Shown here: positions 1-5,353 of the stretch, piece by piece | Layout of the letters: each line of letters begins with the position of its first letter | Position numbering within the stretch: the stretch's first letter is position 1 | Source of the DNA: Sphingobium sp. | Lineage (GTDB): Bacteria; Pseudomonadota; Alphaproteobacteria; Sphingomonadales; Sphingomonadaceae | Length of the DNA: 5,960 bases | Direction: 5' to 3' | Assembly: GCA_020051025.1 (NCBI GenBank) | Contig: JAGVJS010000168.1 | Span: forward strand, 1 to 5,960 | The notes under the pieces: model-generated | Told to the model about the DNA's origin: nothing | Databases searched by the model: none | Seen by the model: only the letters and a program-made list of their open reading frames with translations | Program-made: the position numbers and the translations under genes

Positions 1-1
1 C

Positions 2-451
2 CGGCTGGCCTTTGTCGAAGGAGGCTATATGCCGCGCAATCTGGGTTCGGCAAAGGTGCAGGGTGTGATGCTGGAGGGACGGCATAGCCTGTCGCCGACC
101 CTGCGCTGGGGTCTGCGCTATGATCGGGCGCGGATCGGCGCCGATCGGGGCGGTATGCTGACCGAAGAACGGCTGGCGGTGCAGGGCGAATGGCGCCATG
201 GCTCCTGGCGCTGCGCCATGAGTGCTGCGCGCACCAGCGGTTCGGCCTGGGGGCAGGGCGCTGAGCGTCTGCGTGTTGAAGGCGGCATCGATTATCTCCC
301 CGTGGATCCGCGCGCGCCGCGCATCGGCCTGCACCTCGCCGATCCAGACCGGCTGATGAGCAGTCGGCTGGCAGACCAGCCGACGTCCGGCCCTATTCGC
401 GCGGCCGATCAGGCGCGTGCCCTGATGCTCAACGCGGCCTTGCGCTGGTAA
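2..451 (+). CDS. C-terminal part of a probable outer-membrane beta-barrel protein (5' end outside window)
   Basis: The reading frame is open from the left edge, so the ATG at 29 is probably internal and the true start lies outside the window. About 149 residues are visible. They show the alternating polar and hydrophobic pattern of transmembrane beta-strands (for example VQGVMLEGRHSL, LRWGLRYDRARIG, RLAVQGEWRHGSW), separated by turns rich in Gly, Asp and Arg. The protein ends in LMLNAALRW. A final amphipathic strand with a C-terminal aromatic residue is the usual recognition signal for the BAM outer-membrane assembly machinery. I infer an outer-membrane barrel, either a porin-like protein or the barrel domain of a larger protein. 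I cannot name the family, and an autotransporter-type or polysaccharide-export barrel is possible. The next gene on the same strand begins 66 bases downstream, so the two could be co-transcribed. Coding status is fairly secure; the functional call is moderate. Confidence 0.6.
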   Translation, partial: RLAFVEGGYMPRNLGSAKVQGVMLEGRHSLSPTLRWGLRYDRARIGADRGGMLTEERLAVQGEWRHGSWRCAMSAARTSGSAWGQGAERLRVEGGIDYLPVDPRAPRIGLHLADPDRLMSSRLADQPTSGPIRAADQARALMLNAALRW

Positions 452-517
452 CGGGATCGTCCTTTTTCTGTAGCATTGTCTGCCTATCGGCGGGGCTTCT
501 CTGAATTGGAGCGGGCG

Positions 518-1333
518 ATGCGGTACGGAATGACGATGATGGCGATGACAGCGCTGGCGATTGCCGGTGCAGCTCAGGCACAGGATGCCGACGCCCCGTT
601 GCCCACGCCATCGCCCGTCGTGCTGCGCCTCGCTGCACCCGAAGCGCATCAGGGCGTCGCATCGGACGGCGTCCATGTCTATGCGATCGATAATGACCGG
701 ATCGGGAAATATGTCATCGCCACCGGCCAGCGCATCGCCCAATGGCAGGGCGAACGTCGGCTCTTCCCGCACATGAACAGCTGCACCGTCGCGGGCCGCG
801 AACTCGTCTGCGCCGCCTCCAACTATCCTGCCGTGCCACAAACCAGTGCGATTGAGATTTTCGATACGAAGACGCTGAGGCACCTGCGCACCGTCAGCCT
901 GGGTTTCGGTCCCGGTTCGCTGACCGTGCTGGATCGCCATGCCGGCAAATGGTGGGCGGTTTATGCCAATTATGCCGGCAAGGGCGGGGAGCCGAACCGC
1001 GATTATCGCTACACATTGCTGGTGCGGATGGACGATAGTTTCCGGCAGGAAGCGGCCTGGACCTTCCCGCAGCAGGTGCTGGCGCGCTTTGCGCCGTTCA
1101 GTTGCTCTGGCGCAAGCTGGAGCAATGACGGCCGCCTCTACGTGACGGGCCATGACCGGCCCGAAATGTACGAACTGGCTTTGCCCGAAGCCGGATCGGT
1201 GCTGGAATGGAAGCGCACCATCGGTATCGCCTCGCCGGGACAGGCAATCGACTGGGATCCGAAGGTTGCCGGCCGCATCTGGTCGGTCGATCGCAAGCAG
1301 ACGACGCTGATCGCCAGCAGCATCGCGGACTAG
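518..1333 (+). CDS. exported beta-propeller-like protein of unknown function
   Basis: The 271-residue product starts at ATG 518. A GGAG at 506-509 lies eight bases upstream, and this start puts a clean Sec signal peptide at the N-terminus: MRY, then a hydrophobic stretch of residues 5-19, then an AQA-Q cleavage site near residue 22. The TTG at 476 is open in frame but lacks both features. The mature part has repeated blade-like segments, such as GVHVYAIDNDRIGKYVIATG near residues 51-70, SAIEIFDTKTLRHLRTV near 110-126, SNDGRLYVTGHDRPEMYEL near 202-220 and QAIDWDP...RIWSVDRKQTTLIAS near 242-268. These resemble the sheets of a beta-propeller. Three cysteines (89, 98, 196) could form a periplasmic disulfide. 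No catalytic motif is recognised, so substrate and role are unknown. It follows the beta-barrel gene by 66 bases. Its TAG stop shares the tetranucleotide CTAG with the stop of the opposing regulator gene. Confidence 0.75.
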   Translation: MRYGMTMMAMTALAIAGAAQAQDADAPLPTPSPVVLRLAAPEAHQGVASDGVHVYAIDNDRIGKYVIATGQRIAQWQGERRLFPHMNSCTVAGRELVCAASNYPAVPQTSAIEIFDTKTLRHLRTVSLGFGPGSLTVLDRHAGKWWAVYANYAGKGGEPNRDYRYTLLVRMDDSFRQEAAWTFPQQVLARFAPFSCSGASWSNDGRLYVTGHDRPEMYELALPEAGSVLEWKRTIGIASPGQAIDWDPKVAGRIWSVDRKQTTLIASSIAD

Positions 1334-1923
1334 CCGGGGGGGAGCATCGCTGCGATCGCCAGCGCCGCCATGTCGGCGACTGCGGTCAGGCGCTCGGTTG
1401 AATGACCGGCCCGCGCATCGGCGGACAGACCCGACATGACCGCCGCGACATAGTCAGCCACAACCTCTGCCTTGTCGGGATGGGTGGAGACGATGAAGCT
1501 GTGCAAATCCTGTACGCTGGCATCCTTGAAACGGCGTGCGCGACAGGCGGCATCGGCGTCCGTGCTGCGTTCGCCCTCCAGTACCAGACACCCCGCCGTC
1601 GCCGGATCGGCCGCATAGATGCACGCCGCCTTGCGCAACAGGCCGACCAGTGCGTCGGCCGGTTCGACGCCGGGAATGGCCAGAGGCTCGGTCAGCGGCG
1701 AAGCGCGCGAATAGCGATCCAGTACTTCTGCATAGAGCGCGGTCTTGCTGCCGAAGGCGGCGTACAGGCTGGGCGGATTGATGCCCATGGCCTCGGCTAG
1801 CGCGGCCACGCCGACTCCTTCATAACCCTGCGCATGGAACAGTGCCTGCGCCTGATCCAATGCCATGTCCCGGTCAAAAGCGCGAGGGCGTCCGCGGCCT
1901 CTGGGTTTTATTTTATCACTCAC
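1330..1923 (-). CDS. bdcR: TetR/AcrR-family repressor, BdcR-like
   Basis: The 197-residue product starts at GTG 1923, chosen because AAGGA (complement of 1932-1936) lies eight bases upstream. The resulting N-terminus, SDKIKPRGRGRPRAFD, is typical of the family. The in-frame ATGs at 1947 and 1977 lack a Shine-Dalgarno sequence. A TetR DNA-binding domain occupies roughly residues 12-60, and the recognition-helix region MGINPPSLYAAFGSKTALY (46-64) is almost word for word that of E. coli BdcR. The C-terminal ligand domain has the family segments GCLVLEGERS (111-120) and VMSGLSADARAGHS (162-175), also shared with E. coli BdcR as I recall it, as is the 197-residue length. It diverges from the bdcA-like gene across 72 bases, which is the classic TetR arrangement for repressing its neighbour and itself. 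The inducing ligand is not known from sequence. A paralogous TetR regulator of another SDR gene is the main alternative. Confidence 0.88.
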   Translation of the reverse strand: MSDKIKPRGRGRPRAFDRDMALDQAQALFHAQGYEGVGVAALAEAMGINPPSLYAAFGSKTALYAEVLDRYSRASPLTEPLAIPGVEPADALVGLLRKAACIYAADPATAGCLVLEGERSTDADAACRARRFKDASVQDLHSFIVSTHPDKAEVVADYVAAVMSGLSADARAGHSTERLTAVADMAALAIAAMLPPG

Positions 1924-1934
1924 TACAAAAATCC

Positions 1935-1962
1935 TTGAAGCGACCATTTGCTGATTTATATA
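1935..1962 (+). promoter_or_regulatory. candidate bdcA promoter
   Basis: TTGAAG (1935-1940) and TATATA (1957-1962), 16 bases apart, form a plausible -35/-10 pair. It would start transcription near 1970, about 26 bases before the bdcA ATG. The -10 overlaps the candidate bdcR -10 on the other strand, so the two promoters face each other across the same AT-rich patch. An alternative pair, TTGCTG 1948-1953 with TAATCA 1971-1976, is weaker and would leave almost no leader. Confidence 0.4.
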
Positions 1963-1984
1963 GCGATCACTAATCATTTCTCAA
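1955..1984 (-). promoter_or_regulatory. candidate bdcR promoter
   Basis: Read on the minus strand, TTGAGA (complement of 1979-1984) and TATAAA (complement of 1955-1960) are separated by 18 bases. That matches a sigma-70-like -35/-10 pair and would start transcription near 1948, about 25 bases before the GTG start. The assignment rests only on consensus similarity and position. Confidence 0.45.
1961..1972. promoter_or_regulatory. candidate BdcR operator: near-palindrome centred on GATC
   Basis: The 12-base sequence TAGCGATCACTA reads TAGTGATCGCTA on the other strand, so it is symmetric apart from one mismatched pair. It lies inside the spacer of the candidate bdcR promoter and over the end of the -10 and the start site of the candidate bdcA promoter, where a TetR dimer could block both. 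The position is directly visible; the operator role is inferred. Confidence 0.45.
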
Positions 1985-1995
1985 GGAACAGGATC

Positions 1996-2709
1996 ATGAC
2001 CAACTTCACCGGAAAGAAAGCTCTCGTCATCGGCGGCAGTCGCGGTATCGGCGCTGCCATCGTCCGTCGTTTTGCGCAGGATGGCGCCGCCGTCACCTTC
2101 ACCTATGCCGGGTCGCATGACGCCGCGCAGGCGCTGGCCGCCGAAACCGGATCGATTGCCATCCGCTCCGATGCGGCCGACCGCGACGCCACCATCGCGA
2201 CAGTCGCCCAGCAGGGCGCGCTCGACATCCTCGTCATCAATGCCGGCGTCGGCATATTGGGCGATGCGCTGGAACAGGACGCTGATGCGATCGACCGGAT
2301 GATCGACATCAATGTTCGCGCGCCGTATCACGCCGCGGTCGAAGCGGCGCGCCAGATGCCCGAAGGCGGCCGCATTATCGTCATCGGATCGGTCAATGGC
2401 GACCGTATGCCCTTCGTCGGCGGGGCGGCCTATGCGCTGACCAAATCGGCTTTGCAGGGACTGGCGCGTGGTCTGGCGCGCGATTTCGGCCCGCGTGGCA
2501 TCACCGTCAATATCGTTCAGCCCGGCCCGACCGACACCGACATGAACCCGTCGGACGGTCCGATGGCAGGCATGATGCACGATTTCATGGCGATCCGCCG
2601 CCACGCCACCGGGGAAGAAATTGCCGGGCTGACGGCCTATCTGGCGGGGCCGGAAGCGGGCATCATCACAGGTGCGATGCATACGATCGACGGCGGCTTC
2701 GGCGCCTGA
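1996..2709 (+). CDS. bdcA: SDR-family oxidoreductase, BdcA-like (reported c-di-GMP-binding biofilm dispersal protein in E. coli)
   Basis: The 237-residue product starts at ATG 1996, with AAGGA at 1983-1987 eight bases upstream; upstream in-frame codons lack this. It is a classical short-chain dehydrogenase. The Rossmann glycine motif GGSRGIG is at 13-19, NAG at 82-84, and the catalytic residues are Ser132 (in IGSVNGDRMP), Tyr146 and Lys150 (YALTK). A C-terminal GAMHTIDGGFGA follows. Length and long stretches match E. coli BdcA (YjgI) as I remember it: TGK..L..GGSRGIGAAIVRRF, YHA.VEAARQMPEGGRI, ARGLARDFGPRGIT. Glu50, the position changed in the published E50Q variant of E. coli BdcA, is also present. 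In E. coli the protein is reported to bind cyclic di-GMP and favour biofilm dispersal. Its natural oxidoreductase substrate is not known to me, and an ordinary metabolic reductase role remains possible. The divergent bdcR-like gene supports the orthology. Confidence 0.88.
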   Translation: MTNFTGKKALVIGGSRGIGAAIVRRFAQDGAAVTFTYAGSHDAAQALAAETGSIAIRSDAADRDATIATVAQQGALDILVINAGVGILGDALEQDADAIDRMIDINVRAPYHAAVEAARQMPEGGRIIVIGSVNGDRMPFVGGAAYALTKSALQGLARGLARDFGPRGITVNIVQPGPTDTDMNPSDGPMAGMMHDFMAIRRHATGEEIAGLTAYLAGPEAGIITGAMHTIDGGFGA

Positions 2710-2713
2710 TCTT

Positions 2714-3100
2714 TTACGCGGCGATGCCCGGCGGTTGCAGGTCGTCGGACATCAGCCACATTTCCGCCGGCAGTTGCGTGGAAAAGACCCCGACGATCGC
2801 CTTGCCCAGGCGGGCGCGAACATACATTTTGTCCGCGACGCTGCCCACCAATATCGCAACGCGGTCGGTGGGCAGATAGGTCTGTTCCATGAGGTCCAGG
2901 ATGCGGGCTTCTACCTCGCGCGCCTGCCGTTGCGCCTCCGTCACGTCGGACAGGATGCGGATCGGCAGGCCATTGCGACGCCGGTCGCTCAGGATCAGTC
3001 CAAGATGCATATAATGACGTTCGACATCGGCGATCGACCACACACCGGTTGCGTGGACAAAGATGATTCCGTCAGGATCGTCCAGTTCACAAGCAATCAT
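2714..3100 (-). CDS. small SpoIIAA/STAS-like protein of unknown function
   Basis: The 128-residue product starts at ATG 3100 with a weak GGAT about seven bases upstream. It has no signal peptide or membrane segment, so it is probably cytoplasmic. An opening beta-hairpin (IIFVHATGVWSIADVERHY, residues 12-30) is followed by alternating helices and strands, including PIRILSDVTEA (46-56), a charged helix ARILDLMEQ (64-72), DRVAILVGSVADKMYVRARLG (79-99) and a final VGVFSTQLPAEMWLM (102-116). This fold order and the ILSDV strand resemble SpoIIAA-like/STAS proteins (Pfam SpoIIAA-like), which often act in protein-protein or lipid binding. I see no unambiguous phosphorylatable Ser of the anti-anti-sigma type. 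It is convergent with bdcA, with only four bases between the stops. It lies tandem with, but 208 bases downstream of, the M20 gene, so it is probably transcribed on its own. Coding status is good; family is moderate. Confidence 0.65.
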   Translation of the reverse strand: MIACELDDPDGIIFVHATGVWSIADVERHYMHLGLILSDRRRNGLPIRILSDVTEAQRQAREVEARILDLMEQTYLPTDRVAILVGSVADKMYVRARLGKAIVGVFSTQLPAEMWLMSDDLQPPGIAA

Positions 3101-3308
3101 AGGGGTATCCAGGCGAGGCGGCAGGCATTGGCCAGAATTGGTTATGGTGGCGCTCTAGTTTACCAAAGGATTGCGGGAAAATGTAGCCCCGCAGTCATGA
3201 CAAATGCTGTCGCAATTTCCTGCCTTTTCAGGCGCTTCCGATCCATCCTGCCATCAAGGCAGGATGGGCCGGGAGCGACTATATCATGAATCGCTTGCGA
3301 AACGACTC
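3101..3308. other. non-coding interval between the SpoIIAA-like gene and the M20 amidohydrolase gene
   Basis: These 208 bases contain no reading frame I would call. They hold the perfect hairpin at 3243-3267, a smaller palindromic GCCTTTTCAGGC just before it, and an 8-base palindrome GTCATGAC at 3194-3201. The promoter of the SpoIIAA-like gene must lie here or further upstream; a weak candidate is TTGGTA/TAACCA on the minus strand (3166-3139). Confidence 0.6.
3243..3267 (-). terminator. perfect 10-bp hairpin, possible transcription terminator of the M20 gene
   Basis: CCATCCTGCC (3243-3252) and GGCAGGATGG (3258-3267) pair perfectly around a five-base loop. The hairpin starts 41 bases past the stop of the minus-strand M20 gene, which fits a terminator. 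No U-tract follows the stem on either strand, so it would be an atypical intrinsic terminator, a 3'-end stabilising stem, or part of a dispersed palindromic repeat. Confidence 0.45.
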
Positions 3309-4664
3309 TTAGTTTTTCTTGAGAATATCCAGCGCCAGGACGGTCATGGCCTCGCTCGCCGTCGCGATCACCTTGTCCGCCTCTGGCGCCCAGAACGGAC
3401 TGTGCAGCGAGGGCAGGCTGGCCTGACCGGTTGCCGCGGCCGCCATCTTGTCCGCCGGTACGCCACCAACCCAGAAGATGAAGCTGTTGATGCTCTTGTC
3501 CGCGCGATAGAAGCGGCTGAAATCCTCGCCGCCCATCACCGCCGATGTCTTGATGACGCGGCCGTCGGGGAAATGGCTCTTGAGCACGCCGGCCATCTGC
3601 TCGGCAAATTCGGGCGGGTTGTAGGTGGAGGGCGTGAATTCATCCTTCACGCTGACCACTGGCATCCGGTCGTCAGGCACGCCGGCTGCAATCGCTTCGC
3701 CCCGGCTGATCCGCTTGATCCCCTCGATCAGCTTGGCACGGGTTTCGTCCGAATAGCTGCGGATCGTCAGCAGCAGCTTGGCTTCGTCCGGGATGATATT
3801 ATGTTTGGCGCCTGCCTGGAAGCTGCCGACGGTGACGACGGCGGGATCCTGCGGATCCTGTTCCCGGCTGATGAGCGTCTGGAGCGAGGTGACGATGCGG
3901 GACGCCAGCACGATCGGATCGCGCGTCGTCTGCGGATAGGCGCCATGGCCGCCCAGCCCTTTCACCAATATGTCGACGCTGTCGACATTGGCCAGCGCAT
4001 AGCCGGGCGTATAGCCGATCTGGCCGGCGGCGATATTGGCCGCGTCGTGAAAGGCGATGGCATGGGTCGGCTTGGGGAAGCGGGTATAAAGTCCGTCCTC
4101 CAACATGTTGCGTGCGCCTTTGCCCACTTCTTCGGCGGGTTGAAGGATCATCACCAGCGTGCCCTTCCACTTGTCCTTCCCACCCGCCAGCAGCTTGGCG
4201 GTCTCGATGAAGGCGGTCATGTGGGTGTCGTGGCCGCAGGCGTGCATCACGCCCGTCTCCACGCCCTCGGGCGTCTTGGTACGGACCTTGGACGCAAATT
4301 CGAGGCCGGTCTGCTCAACCACCGGCAGTCCGTCCATATCGGCGCGGATTAACAGCACCGGGCCGGCGCCATTTTTCATCACGGCCACGACGCCGGTGCC
4401 GCCGACCTTTTCGGTCACGTCATATTTCAGTGCCTTCAACCGCTTGGCGAGTTTGGCGGCGGTGTTGACCTCCTGCAACGACAGTTCGGGATTGGCGTGC
4501 AGGTCGCGGTAAAGCGTCATCAGCCCGTCCATATCCTTGGCCACGGCCGCGCCGATTTCGCTTTGTGCGGGCTGGGCAGGAGCGGGCATTTCGGTTGCCG
4601 TCTGGGCAACGGCGATGGACGAAAAGCTGACGGCGGCCAGAACGGCCGTAAGCGCATGGCGCAT
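3309..4664 (-). CDS. exported M20D-family metallo-amidohydrolase (N-acyl amino acid/peptide amidase)
   Basis: The 451-residue product starts at ATG 4664, with AAGGGAG (4674-4680, minus strand) nine bases upstream. The frame stays open as far as 5045, but that extension is antisense to parD and has no such signal. Residues 1-20 are a Sec signal peptide ending AVA-Q, so the enzyme is probably periplasmic, followed by a short Pro/Ala-rich linker. The M20D features are intact: ADMDGLPV near 108-115, HACGHDTH at 141-148 (ligands Cys143 and His145), QPAEE at 175-179 (Glu179), His206 in AFHDAAN, GGHGAYP at 238-244 starting the dimerisation lid domain, GGEDFS at 378-383 and His421 in LPSLHSPFW. Relatives hydrolyse N-acyl amino acids, hippurate or indole-acetyl conjugates using two divalent metal ions. 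The exact substrate cannot be read from sequence. The gene is monocistronic or followed distantly by the SpoIIAA-like gene. Confidence 0.93.
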   Translation of the reverse strand: MRHALTAVLAAVSFSSIAVAQTATEMPAPAQPAQSEIGAAVAKDMDGLMTLYRDLHANPELSLQEVNTAAKLAKRLKALKYDVTEKVGGTGVVAVMKNGAGPVLLIRADMDGLPVVEQTGLEFASKVRTKTPEGVETGVMHACGHDTHMTAFIETAKLLAGGKDKWKGTLVMILQPAEEVGKGARNMLEDGLYTRFPKPTHAIAFHDAANIAAGQIGYTPGYALANVDSVDILVKGLGGHGAYPQTTRDPIVLASRIVTSLQTLISREQDPQDPAVVTVGSFQAGAKHNIIPDEAKLLLTIRSYSDETRAKLIEGIKRISRGEAIAAGVPDDRMPVVSVKDEFTPSTYNPPEFAEQMAGVLKSHFPDGRVIKTSAVMGGEDFSRFYRADKSINSFIFWVGGVPADKMAAAATGQASLPSLHSPFWAPEADKVIATASEAMTVLALDILKKN

Positions 4665-4697
4665 GTTGATAATCTCCCTTGCTGTTCCGAAGCATAG

Positions 4698-4712
4698 GGT
4701 CATTTTATGACC
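4698..4712. repeat. 6-bp inverted repeat upstream of the M20 gene
   Basis: GGTCAT (4698-4703) and ATGACC (4707-4712) are perfect inverted copies around TTT. The site lies 34-48 bases upstream of the M20 start codon, in the expected promoter region, so it could be an operator. No convincing -35/-10 pair for the gene is visible next to it. Confidence 0.35.
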
Positions 4713-4759
4713 GGGGAAGGGGGAATTGTTACGGGCAAGGCGAGGATGAATCAGGCTGA

Positions 4760-4778
4760 TTTGACAATCTTTGTTAAA
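4760..4778. promoter_or_regulatory. near-palindrome over the parDE -35, possible ParD operator
   Basis: TTTGACAA (4760-4767) and TTGTTAAA (4771-4778) are inverted copies with one mismatch in eight, around TCT. The site covers the TTGACA element. ParD antitoxins, alone or complexed with ParE, commonly bind such sites to repress their own operon. The operator role is inferred. Confidence 0.38.
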
Positions 4779-4789
4779 AATGCTCACTT
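4761..4789 (+). promoter_or_regulatory. candidate parDE promoter
   Basis: A perfect -35 consensus, TTGACA, stands at 4761-4766. The best-spaced -10 is TCACTT at 4784-4789 (17-base spacer), which is a poor match. If used, transcription would begin at about 4796-4797, the first base of the parD ATG, giving a leaderless or nearly leaderless message. That agrees with the lack of any Shine-Dalgarno sequence before parD. Confidence 0.4.
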
Positions 4790-4796
4790 TCCAGTC

Positions 4797-5042
4797 ATGG
4801 CGACCATGAATATCTCGCTGCCCGATCCGATGAAGAACTGGGTCGAAGGCCAGACCGCCACCGGGCGGTACAGCAATTCCAGCGACTATGTCCGCGACCT
4901 GATACGCCGCGATCAGGAGCGTCAGGCCAAGGTCGCTCATATGCAGCAACTGGTCGATGAGGCGCGGGCGGGCGGCATCAGCGATGAAAGCATGGCGGAC
5001 ATACGCGCGCGCCTGGTGCAACAGGCGGGCACCCAACGCTGA
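4797..5042 (+). CDS. parD: ParD-family type II antitoxin (ribbon-helix-helix)
   Basis: The 81-residue product starts at ATG 4797. MATMNISLPDPMKNWVE is the usual N-terminus of this ParD subgroup, although a second ATG at 4806 is possible. The N-terminal beta-strand (MNISLP) and the two helices through YSNSSDYVRDLIRRDQ (residues 25-40) form the ribbon-helix-helix DNA-binding and dimerisation domain. The C-terminal half, with QLVDEARAGGISDESMADIRARL (51-73), is the flexible part that wraps and neutralises the ParE toxin. No Shine-Dalgarno sequence precedes the ATG, and the promoter position suggests a leaderless transcript. The stop is separated from the parE start by one base, so the two are translationally coupled. 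Autoregulation through the upstream near-palindrome is likely. The length is normal and no damage is visible. Confidence 0.93.
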   Translation: MATMNISLPDPMKNWVEGQTATGRYSNSSDYVRDLIRRDQERQAKVAHMQQLVDEARAGGISDESMADIRARLVQQAGTQR

Positions 5043-5043
5043 C

Positions 5044-5346
5044 ATGGCGCGTTATCGACTGAGCCGGGCGGCATCGGACGATATCAGTCATATCTTTCTG
5101 GACGGCATGGCCCGATTCGGCCTGATGCAGGCGGATCGCTATCATGAGGGGATGGCGGCGGCTTTCGATTTTCTGGCGGACTATCCACAAGCCGCACGGC
5201 TGCGGGAAGAGATCAGACCGCCGGTTCGCGTGCATCCCTATCGCTCCCACCTGATCATATACGACATCATGCATGATGGACGGATCCTCATCCTGCGCGT
5301 CCGCCACGGTCGGGAGGATTGGCAGGATGCGCTTCCGTCCATCTGA
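5044..5346 (+). CDS. parE: ParE-family type II toxin
   Basis: The 100-residue product starts at ATG 5044, one base after the parD stop. The frame is open upstream into parD, but residues before this Met have no family match. It has the RelE/ParE superfamily layout: MARYRLSRAASDDISHIF at the N-terminus, two helices through about residue 50 (FDFLADYPQAARL, 41-53), then a beta-sheet with the conserved VRVHPYRSHLIIYDI (61-75) and ILILRVRHGREDW (81-93). ParE relatives inhibit DNA gyrase, unlike the mRNA-cleaving RelE branch; the C-terminal RVRHGREDW is typical of ParE. There is no strong Shine-Dalgarno sequence (AGGCGGG lies 14 bases upstream), so expression probably depends on coupling to parD, keeping antitoxin in excess. 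The toxin looks full length and undamaged, hence probably active. It converges on the S10 peptidase gene, seven bases away. Confidence 0.92.
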   Translation: MARYRLSRAASDDISHIFLDGMARFGLMQADRYHEGMAAAFDFLADYPQAARLREEIRPPVRVHPYRSHLIIYDIMHDGRILILRVRHGREDWQDALPSI

Positions 5347-5353
5347 AACAGGA

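Noticed and set aside
1924..1977. Upstream ATG starts (1947, 1977) for the TetR gene
   Set aside because: Neither has a Shine-Dalgarno sequence. They would place the start codon or leader over the promoter and add residues absent from BdcR, whereas GTG 1923 has AAGGA at ideal spacing.
1981..2682. Minus-strand 233-codon frame opposite bdcA
   Set aside because: It is an antisense shadow of the SDR gene, with no recognisable domain.
2685..2716. GC-rich symmetry followed by CTTTT at the end of bdcA, as an intrinsic terminator
   Set aside because: Only about four base pairs form in the best stem, it lies within coding sequence, and the T-run is short.
3139..3166. TTGGTA-16-TAACCA as promoter of the SpoIIAA-like gene
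   Set aside because: The match to consensus is too weak to list as a feature; it is mentioned only in the intergenic entry.
2672..3289. Plus-strand 205-codon frame overlapping the SpoIIAA-like gene
   Set aside because: Its composition looks like a shadow. The minus-strand product has a coherent alpha/beta pattern, and the start would lie inside bdcA.
3842..3858. Short tandem repeat of GGATCCTG
   Set aside because: It simply encodes the repeated QDPQDP in the M20 protein and has no sign of independent function.
3204..4352. Long + strand open frame of 382 codons
   Set aside because: It lies opposite the M20 gene, whose motifs are unmistakable. The open frame is a by-product of high G+C, and the product is rich in His, Arg and Gly with no domain.
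4665..5045. N-terminal extension of the M20 frame as a 578-residue protein
   Set aside because: The extension is antisense to parD, lacks family similarity, and would bury the signal peptide and the good ribosome binding site at 4674-4680.
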